From Pseudomonadota bacterium (GTDB taxonomy: Bacteria; Pseudomonadota; Alphaproteobacteria; Caulobacterales; Caulobacteraceae): a DNA stretch of 28,826 nucleotides. The stretch is taken from positions 1-28,826 of the forward strand of contig JAEZEZ010000001.1 of NCBI GenBank assembly GCA_023432855.1, written 5' to 3'. A model generated the notes under the pieces. That model was not told the origin of the DNA. It did no database searches and saw only the letters and a program-made list of their open reading frames with translations. The first letter of the stretch is position 1, and every line of letters begins with the position of its first letter. This document shows, one piece after another, positions 28,108 to 28,826 of the stretch. The position numbers were made by a program, and so were the translations under genes.

Positions 28108-28826
28108 TTACCAGCGCCAGCGGACACCCAGGCGGGCGGAGCCGCCGTCGGCGTCGTCGCCGAAGTTCCACGTGCCCTTCAGGAAGCCTTCGAGGCCGTA
28201 GAAGGTCTGGGCCGTGGCGCCGAACTCCACCTGGCCGTAGCCGTCGACCGGGGTGTTCTGGATGCCGAAGCCCGTCGGGCCGGTGGCGAAGGTCATGTCG
28301 TGCTCGCCTTCGAACTCCTCGACCGCGAAGACCCCGACGTAGGGCGTCAGCACCACGTCGCCGGTGCCGAAGGTGCCGCCGAAGCGGGCCCCGGCCTTGC
28401 CGAGCAGGCTGTCGTTGTCGCCGAAGTCGACCGAGGCGCCGGCGGTGGTGAAGCTGTCGAGGTCCGTCGAGGACCACTGCAGCTGGGCCACCGGCTCCAG
28501 GAACCAGCCCGAGGCGCCGCCGAAGCGGTAGCCGAGCTCGCCCTGCAGACCCCAGGTCGTGCCGTCGAAGCTGAAGAAGGTCGGCACGGTGCGGAAGTTG
28601 CCGTCCACCTCGTAGAAGTCCGCCTTCAGCAGGGCGTTCATGAAGAAGCCGTTCGACGCCCAGCCGACGTAGCCGCCGACGTTCCAGCCTTCGAAGTCGA
28701 AGCTGTTGCCGGAGAACTCCAGCTCCGTCTCCTGCTGCACGAAGCCCATGGTGAAGCCGTACAGGAAGTTGCCGGAGAGGTTGTCCACCCCGAACTGGAA
28801 GCCGCGCCAGTCGCTGTCGTGGCCCA
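28108..28826 (-). CDS. C-terminal beta-barrel of an autotransporter-type outer membrane protein, cut by window edge
   Basis: The frame is open to the right edge (239 codons visible) and the true start is outside the window; a GTG at 28788 is internal, because the upstream codons read GHDSDWRGFQFGVDNLSG, a typical autotransporter barrel entry. Alternating hydrophobic/polar strands follow (LYGFTMGFVQQETELEF, WNVGGYVGWASNGFFMNALL, WGLQGELGYRF, GWFLEPVAQLQWSS, LLGKAGARFGGTF, LTPYVGVFAVEEF, GLEGFLKGTWNF). The protein ends SARLGVRWRW, with a terminal aromatic residue (Trp instead of the more usual Phe) as the assembly signal. The passenger, and so the function, is unseen. Confidence 0.85.
   Translation of the reverse strand, partial: GHDSDWRGFQFGVDNLSGNFLYGFTMGFVQQETELEFSGNSFDFEGWNVGGYVGWASNGFFMNALLKADFYEVDGNFRTVPTFFSFDGTTWGLQGELGYRFGGASGWFLEPVAQLQWSSTDLDSFTTAGASVDFGDNDSLLGKAGARFGGTFGTGDVVLTPYVGVFAVEEFEGEHDMTFATGPTGFGIQNTPVDGYGQVEFGATAQTFYGLEGFLKGTWNFGDDADGGSARLGVRWRW

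Overview
The window is very GC-rich (about 70%, with strong G/C preference at third codon positions). It looks like chromosomal DNA of an alphaproteobacterium, most likely from the Caulobacterales (Caulobacter, Phenylobacterium or Brevundimonas type). That placement is inferred from gene content, a fused group-2 Mrp antiporter, a small ETFPASDP-motif protein, Caulobacter-like promoter elements and dispersed palindromic intergenic repeats. No database comparison was possible. Both ends cut through genes: a LysR regulator on the left and an autotransporter-type beta-barrel on the right. No rRNA, tRNA, CRISPR array, phage or transposase gene was seen.

Positions 1-2419 hold a LysR regulator divergent from a CatE-like extradiol dioxygenase/glyoxalase-fold gene, then a 56-residue ETFPASDP protein and an NADPH-dependent FMN reductase. 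Positions 2427-12526 form an ion-homeostasis block: a six-gene Mrp Na+/H+ antiporter operon (mrpAB-C-D-E-F-G, each gene overlapping the next by 1-4 bases), a divergent tandem universal stress protein, a convergent dicarboxylate/amino acid:cation symporter and a CPA1 Na+/H+ antiporter. A nested palindromic repeat separates the stress protein from the symporter.

Positions 12523-14346 carry an Rnk-type transcription-elongation-factor-like gene with two overlapping unknown genes, a 375-base intergenic region, a small unknown gene and a strong bidirectional terminator. Positions 14347-16146 encode a GDSL esterase autotransporter. Positions 16291-19539 are bounded by two copies of a 124-base palindromic repeat in opposite orientations. 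Between them lie a single gene fusing a phosphoserine-phosphatase-like HAD domain to a complete 3-phosphoglycerate dehydrogenase with an ACT domain, and a divergent two-TM helical protein of unknown role.

Positions 19656-21109 contain the redox chaperone Hsp33 (hslO), followed by a stand-alone GIY-YIG nuclease gene enclosed exactly by about 54-base inverted repeats, each arm of which is itself a hairpin. This unit is the best candidate for an under-described system: a small nuclease carried by, and possibly acting on, palindromic repeats. Positions 21145-26652 are one co-directional run, cysD-cysNC-phoR-phoU-phoB, joining sulfate activation to phosphate sensing without pst transporter genes, and with a PhoR that lacks any visible membrane anchor. 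The window ends with a TIGR03032-type protein with a glutamine-rich N-terminus and the C-terminal part of an outer-membrane barrel.
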